From the NCBI RefSeq assembly GCF_014694455.1, contig NZ_JAAUWT010000003.1:186001-250000 (forward strand): a DNA stretch of 64,000 bases, given 5' to 3'. Within the stretch, counting starts at the first letter, position 1. Each line of letters starts with the position of its first letter. The position numbers and the translations under genes were made by a program. Below the pieces are notes generated by a model, which worked only from the letters and a program-made list of their open reading frames with translations, was not told where the DNA came from and did no database searches. The DNA is from Vibrio sp. S9_S30. GTDB taxonomy: Bacteria; Pseudomonadota; Gammaproteobacteria; Enterobacterales; Vibrionaceae. Shown here piece after piece: positions 33,357-42,126 of this stretch.

Positions 33357-33941
33357 ATGAACACATTGGTCGTTGTAACCCACCCGATTCCATCCAGCCT
33401 TTGCCAACATCTGGCAAAGGAAGTCATTGAACATCTTAAATCCAAAGGGCATTCGGTTACCGTTAAAGACTTGTATGAAGAGCAATTCGACCCTGTATTA
33501 AGCGAACGTGAGCGCAAAAGCTACTACGCCGATCCGTTCGATGCCACCAACGTGCAATCCGATATTGAACAGCTTGAGACCGCAGAACATATAGTGTTGG
33601 TCTTTCCTACTTGGTGGTTTAACTTTCCGGCTATATTGAAAGGTTGGTTTGACCGAGTTTGGGTACCGGGAAGGGCGTACAACCACTCCGAAGATATGAA
33701 ATCCATTACCCCTAATTTGGGGAACTTAAAGAAAGTCACCGCAATCACTACACTGGGATCACCATGGTGGGTTGATCGCTTTGTATTGCGTCGCCCAGTC
33801 TACAAAATATTGAAATTTGCGTTACTTGGTGCGTGCGCTAAGAACTGCACCTTCCAAATGTTTTCTCTGTACCAAAGTGAGGTCGCCAAGCCCAATAAAG
33901 TTGCGCGGTTTGTGGCCAAGATAAAAAGTAAGATTTTGTAG
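33357..33941 (+). CDS. NAD(P)H dehydrogenase (quinone) of the flavodoxin-like fold
   Basis: 194 residues from ATG 33357, which lies 13 bases after the hydrolase stop; a longer frame from 33189 overlaps the hydrolase and is not credible. MNTLVVVTHPIPSSL is the FMN/FAD phosphate loop, and LVFPTWWFNFPAILKGWFDR followed by VWVPGRAY is the signature of the MdaB/KefF/NQO1 family. Members reduce quinones or flavins with NAD(P)H in the cytoplasm, often in oxidative defence. No linked potassium-efflux gene is present. Confidence 0.88.
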   Translation: MNTLVVVTHPIPSSLCQHLAKEVIEHLKSKGHSVTVKDLYEEQFDPVLSERERKSYYADPFDATNVQSDIEQLETAEHIVLVFPTWWFNFPAILKGWFDRVWVPGRAYNHSEDMKSITPNLGNLKKVTAITTLGSPWWVDRFVLRRPVYKILKFALLGACAKNCTFQMFSLYQSEVAKPNKVARFVAKIKSKIL

Positions 33942-34509
33942 CAAATCAGGTTATAGGGCGTCCTTTGAAGTGTTTGGGGAAAGCGTTAAGCATATACCCG
34001 TAGTTTTTTACAGGCGAACCAAGGAACAAATAAGCGCCTCAGGGCGAAACATATCGAACCTCATCTCTTAAACCACCCAATATTGAAATATTTTGTTACA
34101 TACTGTGGTTGTATTATTACCGTCAATTTCAGCACTAAAGTTGAATGAATCACACACAAAATCAACACATAGAGTGACAACCATTCCAAATATAATCTGC
34201 AATGAAACGGATTGTTTTTTTTTTGCAAAAAAACAATCGGGAAATACAATCTGCTTTCAGAAAATTGACTTGATAATCATTCAATAAGATTTATAAAATG
34301 TATGAGCTTAAAAATAAGACATACATTTTTTTTCTAGGAAAAAGCTAACCATGGTGATCATACAATTCCCATACTCATTTCCTTTTTACCCACATATTTG
34401 TCTTTATGAACTGTTTTCATAACCATTGATTTGATTTAAAAATTAGTGAAAGTGCTCGAGAAACATTTCTTATTATTTGTTGATAAATTTTTCTATTTGG
34501 AGAAGTACT
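33942..34509. other. AT-rich gene-free stretch upstream of the LysR gene
   Basis: No gene is supported. An inverted repeat ATTGTTTTTTT / AAAAAAACAAT (34211-34235) could form an AT-rich hairpin that may terminate transcription from the left. The promoter of the LysR gene must lie in the last 200 bases. Confidence 0.5.
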
Positions 34510-35415
34510 TTGGAAAATATGAAGCGGTACTGTATTTTTTCTGTTGTTGCCAGTGCAGGAAGTATGACAGCAGCGTCCAAAAAATTGGGGATGTCCCCCT
34601 CTGCAATCAGCCAAAACATATCCCAGCTTGAGAGCGCTCTAGGGGTGACATTATTGCACCGTTCCACTCGTGGCTTATCCGTCAGTGAAGCCGGGCAAAT
34701 ATTATTGCAAGGCTACAGTCAAATGCGTTCACACTTTGAAAGCTTAGAGCAAAAGTTATCCGATTGTCGTGAGGGTGTAAAAGGCGATGTACGCATAACG
34801 TGTTGCACTGGTTTAGCACAGACAGCCATTGCTCATGCTCTTGCCCCGTGCCTGTCTACTTACCCAGATATTCGGCTAAACCTCATTGCGGATGACAAAA
34901 TGAGAGACATCGTTCAAGAAAACATCGATATTGCTATTACGCTTGGTGAAACTAAGGATTGCAACTTAGTCTATCGCCCGTTAGGCAGCATCCCACGTGT
35001 GTTGTGTGCCTCTGAACAGTACCTTTCTACTTTTGGCATACCACAAGTGGCTTCTGATCTCATCAACCACCAATGGGTTGTAAATTCAGACAGCGATGCC
35101 ATCGAGGTCGTCTGTAGAAACGCAGAAATTGAAGAAAAGCGCAGATTAAAGATTCGATGCAGAGTTAATAATGAAATGACGGCTCGTTCATTTGCTCTGT
35201 CTGGACAAGGGTTAGTCCTATTACCACTGCCTCTTGCCGAAGAATACTTGAGACGTGGGGAACTCACCTGTGTTTTAAATCACATAGCATGGTCTGATAT
35301 TAAAGTACAAGCTCTAACCATCTGCCGAACAGTCCCTAAGAAAGTCGATGTTATGCTTGAAGCGTTAAAAACCTTTTTTAAACCAGAGCTAAAAAAAGCA
35401 AAGGCTTTGCATTAA
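34510..35415 (+). CDS. LysR-family transcriptional regulator
   Basis: 301 residues from TTG 34510, chosen because GGAGA lies at ideal distance; the nearest ATG (34519) is too far from any ribosome site. The winged helix is clear (YCIFSVVASAGSMTAASKKL, GMSPSAISQNISQLESALG, LLHRSTRGLSVSEAG), followed by a LysR effector domain (GDVRITCCTGLAQTAIAHAL). It resembles the CrgA/DhcR-like branch by eye. The neighbouring genes do not reveal a target; LysR proteins often regulate a divergent gene but none starts to its left nearby. Confidence 0.88.
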   Translation: MENMKRYCIFSVVASAGSMTAASKKLGMSPSAISQNISQLESALGVTLLHRSTRGLSVSEAGQILLQGYSQMRSHFESLEQKLSDCREGVKGDVRITCCTGLAQTAIAHALAPCLSTYPDIRLNLIADDKMRDIVQENIDIAITLGETKDCNLVYRPLGSIPRVLCASEQYLSTFGIPQVASDLINHQWVVNSDSDAIEVVCRNAEIEEKRRLKIRCRVNNEMTARSFALSGQGLVLLPLPLAEEYLRRGELTCVLNHIAWSDIKVQALTICRTVPKKVDVMLEALKTFFKPELKKAKALH

Positions 35416-35468
35416 ATCACCAGCAAGGTTGATGATTCAAGGACCTGAACGAAGAGCAAAGCCTTTGC
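35398..35468. repeat. 13-bp inverted repeat at the LysR gene end
   Basis: GCAAAGGCTTTGC (35398-35410) and GCAAAGCCTTTGC (35456-35468) are exact reverse complements separated by 45 bases. The left arm covers the last codons and stop of the LysR gene. No T-run follows, so it is not a simple terminator. Confidence 0.8.
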
Positions 35469-36180
35469 GGGAACCTGACTTAGTAGTAGCGTGATAGTTA
35501 AAAGTTTACATCCATTATTCCTGTCACGGCGGAATATGGACAAGCATAACTGCTTATTTTACGAACAAAACCTATAAATGGTTTTTCGGCATAACGTAAT
35601 TGTATTTCTTATTATGTTTAGCCATTATGTACTGCATGTAAGCAGCACCTTAAATACCATAAAGCACCTCCTGACGAATTGTTTTCTTTTGAGTTATAAG
35701 GATGAGTAGCGTATACCCATTTCATTGTGGACTCATTCACAATCAATAGATAAATCACTATCGACCTAGCAAAGTAATAATATCGAATTAGGCGGCACTA
35801 GATAATAGATAAAAACTGAAATGTGTTTTAAGTAATATGATTATTATCTAAAGTATTTTTTAATTCATCAAAGAAAATAACAATCAATCACTTTAAAAAC
35901 TTTCAAATTACTTGTAATACCTGCGTCATAAAAATGTAAATTAGGATTTTCGGTGTCTTAAATACGATAAATTATTCAATCGGTTTCATTTTGCGCTTTC
36001 AATATTCAAACTTTTACCACTATCGTTATATTCATCTCCAAAACGATTAACCGAATAAATGCAAATTTATTTTTCGACCATTTGAATACGTTCTGATTCG
36101 AATGGCTTAAGTAGAAGCTGTACACATGCCATTTTTTGTTTAGCCGTGCAGTCTGAAGAGCTTTACCAGCACGAACACAT

Positions 36181-36282
36181 CGTACTAACCAACAGCAGCG
36201 TACCAACCAACAGCATCGTACTAACCAACAGCAGCGTACCAACCAACAGCATCGTACTAACCAACAGCAGCGCACTAACAGG
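36181..36282. repeat. 18-bp tandem repeat, five units plus a partial
   Basis: Units CGTACTAACCAACAGCAG and CGTACCAACCAACAGCAT alternate from 36181, giving a 36-bp higher-order repeat, with a decayed sixth unit from 36271. Six codons long, so length changes would keep frame if translated. Confidence 0.95.
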
Positions 36283-36319
36283 CAACAATGAAAAGACCGC
36301 ACTAAAGTCGCTGATTCAT

Positions 36320-36355
36320 AAGAAAAGAAGAAAAGAAGAAAAGAAGAAAAGAAGA
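36320..36355. repeat. 8-bp purine tandem repeat (AAGAAAAG)
   Basis: Four exact AAGAAAAG units and a partial fifth in one purine-rich strand. An 8-bp unit would shift frame on slippage. Such a mirror-symmetric purine tract could also form triplex DNA. Confidence 0.9.
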
Positions 36356-36370
36356 ACAATGGCAAGTAAT

Positions 36371-36409
36371 AAAGGAAGGTTAAAGTCTATGACTCGCTAA
36401 CCTTCCTTT
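36371..36409. terminator. Bidirectional terminator after kdgR
   Basis: AAAGGAAGGTTA and TAACCTTCCTTT form a perfect 12-base stem with a 15-base loop. It lies 24 bases beyond the kdgR stop and would end kdgR transcription on the minus strand. Confidence 0.8.
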
Positions 36410-36432
36410 CATTTTCTGTCTATGAAGAATCG

Positions 36433-37221
36433 TTATTTCCCGTGAGGATACGCTTTGCAGCCAAGCTTTAGAGAGATGCGCTCAGCGGCGGCATGAAGTT
36501 CAGCGATGTACGCCATTTTCTTCTCTTCGGTGAAACGAATCGTTGGTAAGGACACACTCATGCCCGCAACAACTTGATTGAAGCGATCGTAAACGGGCAC
36601 GGCTAGGCAACGTAACCCGACTTCTTGCTCTTCGTTATCTTCACCAAAACCTTGCTCTTTCACTGTCGGCAATTCACCAAGTAATGACTCGACATTCGCG
36701 TGCGTATTTTCGGTCGATTTGGTGAATTCCACAACCGACAGGATATGACGAATGTCTTCTTCATCTCGCTCCGCCAACAGTACTTTACCAATAGCGGTGG
36801 TGTGAAGTGGATTACGACGCCCAATACGCGATTGCATACGCAAGTTGTATTTCGAGTCAATCTTGTGGATATAGATGATGCCATCACCATCGAGCGCCCC
36901 TAAGTGCAAAGCCTCGTTAGTCAGATCCGAAATTCGGCGCATTTCAATGTCAGCAAGATCCACCAAGTCAACATACTCCAACGCGCTTGCACCAAGCTCA
37001 AACAGCTTTAGCGTGAGTGAATAGTTTTCACTTTCGCCTTCCTGAGAGACATAACCCAATGTTTTCATGGTTTGTAGAAAGCGATAGACGGTACTCTTAG
37101 ACATCATAAGACGCTGAGCTAATTCACTGATACCAATATCCTTTTGTGTACTCAGTGCTTGCAAGATACCAAATGTTTTCAAAACCGAAGATACGGATTC
37201 AGGTTGCTTTGTTGTTGTCAT
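36433..37221 (-). CDS. kdgR: IclR-family repressor KdgR
   Basis: 262 residues from ATG 37221, with GGAG 5 bases upstream; the frame extends to 37368 but that part is not protein-like. SVSSVLKTFGILQALS, the winged-helix block LMMSKSTVYRFLQTMKTLGY and the effector-domain blocks LHLGALDGDGIIYIHKIDS and EDNEEQEVGLRCLAVPVYDR match enterobacterial KdgR closely. KdgR represses pectin and hexuronate genes and is released by 2-keto-3-deoxygluconate. A KdgR-like box lies at 41893-41907 before the nearby transporter, and uxuA at the left edge makes the inducer. Confidence 0.93.
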   Translation of the reverse strand: MTTTKQPESVSSVLKTFGILQALSTQKDIGISELAQRLMMSKSTVYRFLQTMKTLGYVSQEGESENYSLTLKLFELGASALEYVDLVDLADIEMRRISDLTNEALHLGALDGDGIIYIHKIDSKYNLRMQSRIGRRNPLHTTAIGKVLLAERDEEDIRHILSVVEFTKSTENTHANVESLLGELPTVKEQGFGEDNEEQEVGLRCLAVPVYDRFNQVVAGMSVSLPTIRFTEEKKMAYIAELHAAAERISLKLGCKAYPHGK

Positions 37222-37423
37222 TATTACTCCACAAATAGCTTGGTTATGGGTAAAAAGCTCTAGCGTCCCCTGCCAAAGCCAGTGGCAAAATTGCCAATCC
37301 GTTACTTTTAATAGGAACAAAACAGACCAAAACGATAGATTTGCCTCTGTATTCCCAAAATCATGCAACCAATTTAAAATAATGTTCTATAAAAAAAAAG
37401 AGTGTTAAACTTTTTTTTTGAAC

Positions 37424-37437
37424 TCAACCTAGGTTGA
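37424..37437. promoter_or_regulatory. Perfect 14-bp palindrome, possible operator
   Basis: TCAACCTAGGTTGA is a perfect palindrome, extended by outer GAAC...GTTC. It lies about 200 bases upstream of kdgR beside A/T tracts. It does not look like a KdgR box. Which regulator would bind is unknown. Confidence 0.5.
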
Positions 37438-37756
37438 TGTTCACACTTTTTCTTTAAACAAATGAATTATCTGGAATTAGCTACTTTCACTTTTCAATTT
37501 TAGTCGTCTTATTTTACCGCTGCAACGAATATTAAATTTACATATTCAGCTCAATTAATTAAATATTTAAACCTAAATAGCACTAGTTTTATCAACTAAT
37601 AACTATTTACGCTTTATTAACAAAACACCTGTTTGAAAATTGAGTGATTTTAAACCAAAAAATCGATTGCGCCGCCTGTAATCTGTGCTTTTTATACGCG
37701 TCCCCAAATAAATTCAAGTCTTTGTCTCACAGCTATAACTCTCTGTCTCATATCTA

Positions 37757-37780
37757 TAAAAAGCCTCCAGTAAAGGAGGC
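37757..37780 (-). terminator. Intrinsic terminator of the transporter operon
   Basis: On the minus strand GCCTCC and GGAGGC enclose a 6-base loop and are followed by TTTTTA. It lies about 90 bases after the ATPase stop. Confidence 0.88.
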
Positions 37781-37872
37781 ACTATTTATTACAACTTATT
37801 ACCGCGGGTCAAACGACCTCAAACGGAATTCAAGGTTACTTTCCATTGATACGCCAAACGGTTATACATCGG

Positions 37873-39567
37873 CTATGCCGTCACTTGGGTTTCAGGAGGC
37901 AACTCGGCAACCGGAACCGCCGAGATTAATTCACGAGTATAGGGCTGCTGTGGGTCATAAATAACCTCGTTGACGCTTCCTTGCTCCACAATTTTGCCAT
38001 GCTGAAGCACAATGACACGGTCACAAAAATATTTCACTGTCGCAATATCGTGTGTTATCAGAATGAATGCCGTTCCATAGGTATTTTGAAACTCTATCAA
38101 TAAATCCAACACCTGCGAGCGTAAGGATACGTCGAGCGCGGCAGTGGCTTCATCAGCAATCACCACTTTTGGCAAAGTGACCAAAGCACGTGCGATAACA
38201 ATTCTCTGCCGCTGACCACCCGAAAAAGCATGTGGGAATCGGCTGGAAAATTCGGGGGGTAACCCAACCCACTTCATCATGTTTCTTACCCGTTTTTCAC
38301 GCTGCTTGGCGCTCATTTCCGTGCGAAGCAATTTTAGCGGCTCTTCGATAATATCGAACACCGTCATTCTTGGGTTGAGTGACGACCAAGGATCTTGGAA
38401 AATCAGACGCAAGTCGGCAAACAGTGGGTCACGCCTCATTCGTTTGTAATTCGACAGTTCTAACTCTACTTCGCCTTGTTTATCAACATATTGGATAGAG
38501 CCGGAAGTGGCAGGAGCCATTCCCAATATCGCCCGACCGAGCGTGCTTTTCCCTGATCCGGACTCCCCGACAATACCCAACGACTCCCCAGGGTGAAGCA
38601 CAAGATTTGCATCGTCCACCGCTGTCATGATTTGCTTTTTCTGGAACAGTTTTGCCGGTTTCTCAAACTGCTTACTGACTGATATCACGTCCAAAATTGG
38701 CTGATCGTTCTCCCCTTTAATCAACGAAAAGGGCTTTTTCACTTTCGAGGGCTTCTCTAGTGCCCGAGTCGCACACATCAACTCAATGGTATACGGGTGC
38801 TCTGGCTGTTCAAAAATCTGTCGTACACTGCCACACTCCACCAAGACACCCTTTTCCATGACCGCCACCCTATCAGAAATTTGAGCCACAACCCCCAAGT
38901 CATGAGTAATGAACAATATCGCCATTCCGATCTCTTTTTGGAGTTGTGAGAACAGCGCCAAAATTTCGGCTTGAGTTGTCACATCCAGTGCGGTAGTTGG
39001 CTCATCGGCAATCAATATGTCGGGACGGCTCGCAATGGCCATGGCAATCACAACGCGCTGACGTTGCCCACCAGACAATTCAAATGAGTATTTGTTGATG
39101 AGGCTTTCTGGCTCTGGCATTTGTACTTGAGTCAGCAATTCAACCGTTTTTTGGTGAGCGGACTTCTTGCTAATGCTTGGGTCAACCAAACACAGCACTT
39201 CTTTAATTTGGTCGCCAACCGTATGCACTGGGCTCAATGCAGCCATCGGTTCCTGTGATACCAAAGAAAAGTGAAAACACCTTAAAGCACGCATTTCTTT
39301 GCTGCCTGGGTCAATCTGTGTAATGTCGATGATTTGCCCAGAATCCGTGGTGAGTAAAATTTCACCTGAATCAATCCGACCGGGGCGATCCAGCAATTGC
39401 ATGATGGCACTCGATGTCACCGATTTACCGGACCCCGACTCACCGATAACCGACAGTGTCTCACCTTTGTAGAGGTCGAACGACACCCCTTTTACCGCAT
39501 GAAAATGCTCGGTACTGGTCGGGAAACTTACGTTTAAGTCTTTAACTTGTAGAATTTTCTCAGCCAT
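37873..39567 (-). CDS. ABC transporter ATPase, fused Dpp/Opp type
   Basis: 564 residues with two full ATPase domains. Domain 1: GESGSGKS (about 41), LSGGQRQRVVIAMA, ILIADEPTTALD. Domain 2: GESGSGKS (about 336), FSGGQRQRIVIARA, VVIADEATAALD (Ala replaces the usual Pro after the catalytic Glu). It overlaps the preceding permease stop by one base and powers that importer. The location beside kdgR suggests an oligosaccharide or sugar-acid substrate rather than peptides, which is inference. Confidence 0.9.
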   Translation of the reverse strand: MAEKILQVKDLNVSFPTSTEHFHAVKGVSFDLYKGETLSVIGESGSGKSVTSSAIMQLLDRPGRIDSGEILLTTDSGQIIDITQIDPGSKEMRALRCFHFSLVSQEPMAALSPVHTVGDQIKEVLCLVDPSISKKSAHQKTVELLTQVQMPEPESLINKYSFELSGGQRQRVVIAMAIASRPDILIADEPTTALDVTTQAEILALFSQLQKEIGMAILFITHDLGVVAQISDRVAVMEKGVLVECGSVRQIFEQPEHPYTIELMCATRALEKPSKVKKPFSLIKGENDQPILDVISVSKQFEKPAKLFQKKQIMTAVDDANLVLHPGESLGIVGESGSGKSTLGRAILGMAPATSGSIQYVDKQGEVELELSNYKRMRRDPLFADLRLIFQDPWSSLNPRMTVFDIIEEPLKLLRTEMSAKQREKRVRNMMKWVGLPPEFSSRFPHAFSGGQRQRIVIARALVTLPKVVIADEATAALDVSLRSQVLDLLIEFQNTYGTAFILITHDIATVKYFCDRVIVLQHGKIVEQGSVNEVIYDPQQPYTRELISAVPVAELPPETQVTA

Positions 39568-40727
39568 TATTTTGCTCCCTGATCATGGTATGGATCGCAT
39601 GCATCACGCAGACCATCACCGACGAAATTCATTGCCAAAATCACAAGAACAACGGCCACCGCCGGAATAAGCAACCAAGATGCTTCGGCTAATGCTCGAA
39701 TATTTTGAGCTTCTTGTAATAACACACCCCAGCTAACCATGGGCGCTTGTAACCCCAACCCAAGGAAACTCAACGCAGTTTCACCCAGAATCATGGCTGG
39801 AATCGCTAATGTTACCACCGCGATAATGTGGCTTAAGAAGTTCGGCACCATGTATCGACGAATGATTTCAAATGGGCTATTACCATCTAGCCAAGCCGCG
39901 GCAACATATTCTTCGCTTCGCAGCGACATAAATCGGCTGCGCACCACCCGTGCCATATCTGGCCAAGAAACCAACCCCAAAATAATGGTGATCAAGAAGT
40001 ATTTGGTAAGCGAACTCCATTCTGAAGGCAGCGACGCCGACAAGGCCATCCACAGCGGCAGAGTCGGTATCGACTTCATGAATTCGATACTTCGTTGAAT
40101 GAAATTGTCTATGGTGCCACCGAAGTAGCCAGAAATACCGCCAATCAAAATCCCAAGAACAAAAGTGGTGAAGACCCCCATCAAGCCAACAGACAGTGAG
40201 ATTCTTGCGCCATAAATCAGGCGGGAAAGCATGTCGCGCCCCATTCTATCTGAACCAAAGATGAAGAATGGCTGACGTGGGTTTTCCGGCACGATGAACT
40301 TGTAACTCATCGGGATGAATCCCATCAATTTGTAGCGATCCGTTTTACCGAAAAATTCGAAGTACACTTTCTTGCTTTCATCAAGTGTGTAATGACGCTT
40401 CAATGTACGAATATCCGTTTTGCTCTTGTAAAAGGCCAAGTGGGGTGCCCAGCGCCAACCGTCATCCGTGCTTTCAAATAAGCTAACCGACTGAGGAGGC
40501 GCGTAGGTGTAGCGACGCCAGTTATCACTGGGATCAAACGGTGCAAAAAACTCGGCGAAAATCGCCACAAAATAAATCAGAGCCAAAAACCAAATGCTGT
40601 ACCACGCCAATTTATGCTGACGCAGTTTAATGCCAATAAGCTGCCACTGCGTTGCGGTGCTCAAGTCAAGCGGCTTCTTTTGTCGTCTAAGTAAGCGACC
40701 AAACCAGTTCATTGTAGACGTTGTCAT
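39567..40727 (-). CDS. ABC transporter permease, DppC-like with a long N-terminal extension
   Basis: 386 residues, about 80-100 more than typical DppC. The extra part lies between the first membrane segment (WYSIWFLALIYFVAIFAEFF) and the core, and includes WRRYTYAPPQSVSLFEST and a charged KTDIRTLKRHYTL, probably a periplasmic domain. The core has FGSDRMGRDMLSRLIYGARI and an EAA loop near SEEYVAAAWLDGNSPFEIIR. Permeases with this insert are known from oligosaccharide-type systems within the peptide-transporter family. GGAG lies 8 bases before the ATG. Confidence 0.9.
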   Translation of the reverse strand: MTTSTMNWFGRLLRRQKKPLDLSTATQWQLIGIKLRQHKLAWYSIWFLALIYFVAIFAEFFAPFDPSDNWRRYTYAPPQSVSLFESTDDGWRWAPHLAFYKSKTDIRTLKRHYTLDESKKVYFEFFGKTDRYKLMGFIPMSYKFIVPENPRQPFFIFGSDRMGRDMLSRLIYGARISLSVGLMGVFTTFVLGILIGGISGYFGGTIDNFIQRSIEFMKSIPTLPLWMALSASLPSEWSSLTKYFLITIILGLVSWPDMARVVRSRFMSLRSEEYVAAAWLDGNSPFEIIRRYMVPNFLSHIIAVVTLAIPAMILGETALSFLGLGLQAPMVSWGVLLQEAQNIRALAEASWLLIPAVAVVLVILAMNFVGDGLRDACDPYHDQGAK

Positions 40728-40729
40728 GA

Positions 40730-41737
40730 TTAAAACTCCTTAGACACGCCAACACGCACACGGGGATCTACCCAGTACAGCAGCAGGTCAGAAATCAGGG
40801 TACCGATAATGGTAAGAATGGACATAATAAGAAGCACATCACCAGCGACGTACATATCCTGAGAACGCAATGCCGACAGCATTAACGGCCCTAAGGTAGG
40901 GATGTTCATGACTTGGCTGACGATAATATCCGCCCCCAACAATGCAGGCAGCATCCAACCAATCGTGGACACAATCGGCAAAATGGCGATTCGAACAGGG
41001 TATTTCAGAATAAGGCGCGCTTCGGACTGCCCTTTGGCGCGCGCGGTTTTCACGTAAGGTTTTTTCAACTCATCAAGAAGGTTCGCCCGCATAATCCGGA
41101 TGATCCCAGCAAGGCCGGCAGTACCGACCACCAATATGTAAATCCAGCTGCGTGAAACCGCGTCCATGAACTTTTCCCATGACATGGGTTGGTCGAGATA
41201 CGCTTCGGAATACAGCCCAGAAACCACCGTATCAAAACTGTAGTAACCAATCAGTAGCGCCACGATGGCGATCACGAAGTTTGGCGTTGCCATACCAATA
41301 AAGCCAAATATCGTGGCAATGTAATCCCCAACAGAATACTGACGAAGCGCTGAATACATCCCGATAGGGATCGCGACTAAAAATTGAAAGAAGAAAACGG
41401 CAAGTGCCAGGCATACCGTTGGCCAAACTCTCGGTTCTATGGTGTCCCATACGGGCTGGCTGTTGGTGAGTGAGATCCCCAAATCCCCTGTCATCAACCC
41501 CATCATCCAGTTGGCATATCGCTCTAATAATGGCTTATCCAGCCCATACATCTCACGGAGTGTGTAAATCATCTGCGGATCGACGGTTTGTCCCATCGCT
41601 TGAAGTTCTGCAATTTTAGATGAGGCAAAATCACCTGGCGGTAAGTCGATCACCGCAAACACGACAATGGAAACAGCAAAGAGGGTGACGAGGATCGACA
41701 CCAGCCGCTTACCAGCAAACAGAAAAAAACTGTTCAT
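40730..41737 (-). CDS. ABC transporter permease, DppB-like
   Basis: 335 residues from ATG 41737, preferred over an upstream ATG (41764) because AAGGA lies 7 bases before it and the product then begins MNSFFLFAGKRLVSILVTLF, the usual first membrane segment. It has the large periplasmic loop and the EAA loop KKPYVKTARAKGQSEARLI. It is the first gene of a three-gene operon that lacks a binding-protein gene; none lies upstream in this window. Confidence 0.9.
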   Translation of the reverse strand: MNSFFLFAGKRLVSILVTLFAVSIVVFAVIDLPPGDFASSKIAELQAMGQTVDPQMIYTLREMYGLDKPLLERYANWMMGLMTGDLGISLTNSQPVWDTIEPRVWPTVCLALAVFFFQFLVAIPIGMYSALRQYSVGDYIATIFGFIGMATPNFVIAIVALLIGYYSFDTVVSGLYSEAYLDQPMSWEKFMDAVSRSWIYILVVGTAGLAGIIRIMRANLLDELKKPYVKTARAKGQSEARLILKYPVRIAILPIVSTIGWMLPALLGADIIVSQVMNIPTLGPLMLSALRSQDMYVAGDVLLIMSILTIIGTLISDLLLYWVDPRVRVGVSKEF

Positions 41738-42126
41738 TCTTTGTTCCTTAACTTCGAAACTCATTGTGGTTATTGATCATTCTATTGCTCATTATCGGAA
41801 TCCTGAGCAAAGAGATACATGACTCTAAATACACATTGAAAAGCGTCCTTCCCCTTGGTGCGCTTTTATTAGAACGCATTGACTAATATTTTTGAAACGC
41901 TTTTTCATATTTTAGCTCATCCTATCGTCAGAAATGCTGCGAAGCGTGATCAACACCAAATATTTGTGTCCACTATGGTTTGCAGAAGTGACGGTCTGTA
42001 AGAGGAAAGTCAATTAAATTAGCAATATCAATTTTGGAACAATAAATGCCGAGCGATTGCTGTAAAACGTGCGATTGCTGTAAGGCAAGTTACGTACCTT
42101 CCGATACGGAATCATCAGGAGCTACT
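41738..42126. other. Divergent promoter region of the transporter and the protease-like gene
   Basis: About 390 bases between divergently transcribed genes. A KdgR-like box lies at 41893-41907. The stretch near 42055-42085 has two GCGATTGCTGTAA direct repeats. No gene is supported: a longer frame from 42046 for the next gene would start with a Cys-rich, unlikely peptide. Confidence 0.55.
41893..41907. promoter_or_regulatory. Putative KdgR operator
   Basis: TGAAACGCTTTTTCA has the TGAAA-N5-TTTCA dyad of known KdgR boxes. It lies about 155 bases upstream of the transporter start at 41737, and kdgR itself lies just beyond that operon. Confidence 0.6.

Larger units (their letters stand above)
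35416..36432. other. Gene-poor region with simple repeats between LysR and kdgR
   Basis: About one kilobase without a supported gene. It is AT-rich up to about 36000 and then carries two unrelated simple tandem repeats (36181-36282 and 36320-36355) and a bidirectional terminator (36371-36409). Reading frames on either strand across the repeats are low-complexity and lack ribosome sites. Confidence 0.6.
37222..37872. other. Gene-free region upstream of kdgR
   Basis: Holds the kdgR promoter region, a perfect palindrome (37424-37437) and the terminator of the transporter operon (37757-37780). No gene is supported; two poly-A/T tracts (37391-37420) are seen. Confidence 0.6.

Noticed and set aside
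34210..34240. AT-rich hairpin as a strong terminator
   Set aside because: Arms are almost all A/T with little G/C, so stability is low; recorded only in the stretch description.
36006..36400. Open frames across the tandem repeats on both strands (119 and 84 codons)
   Set aside because: Low-complexity products generated by the repeats, no ribosome sites, no domain; the plus one starts with a GTG.
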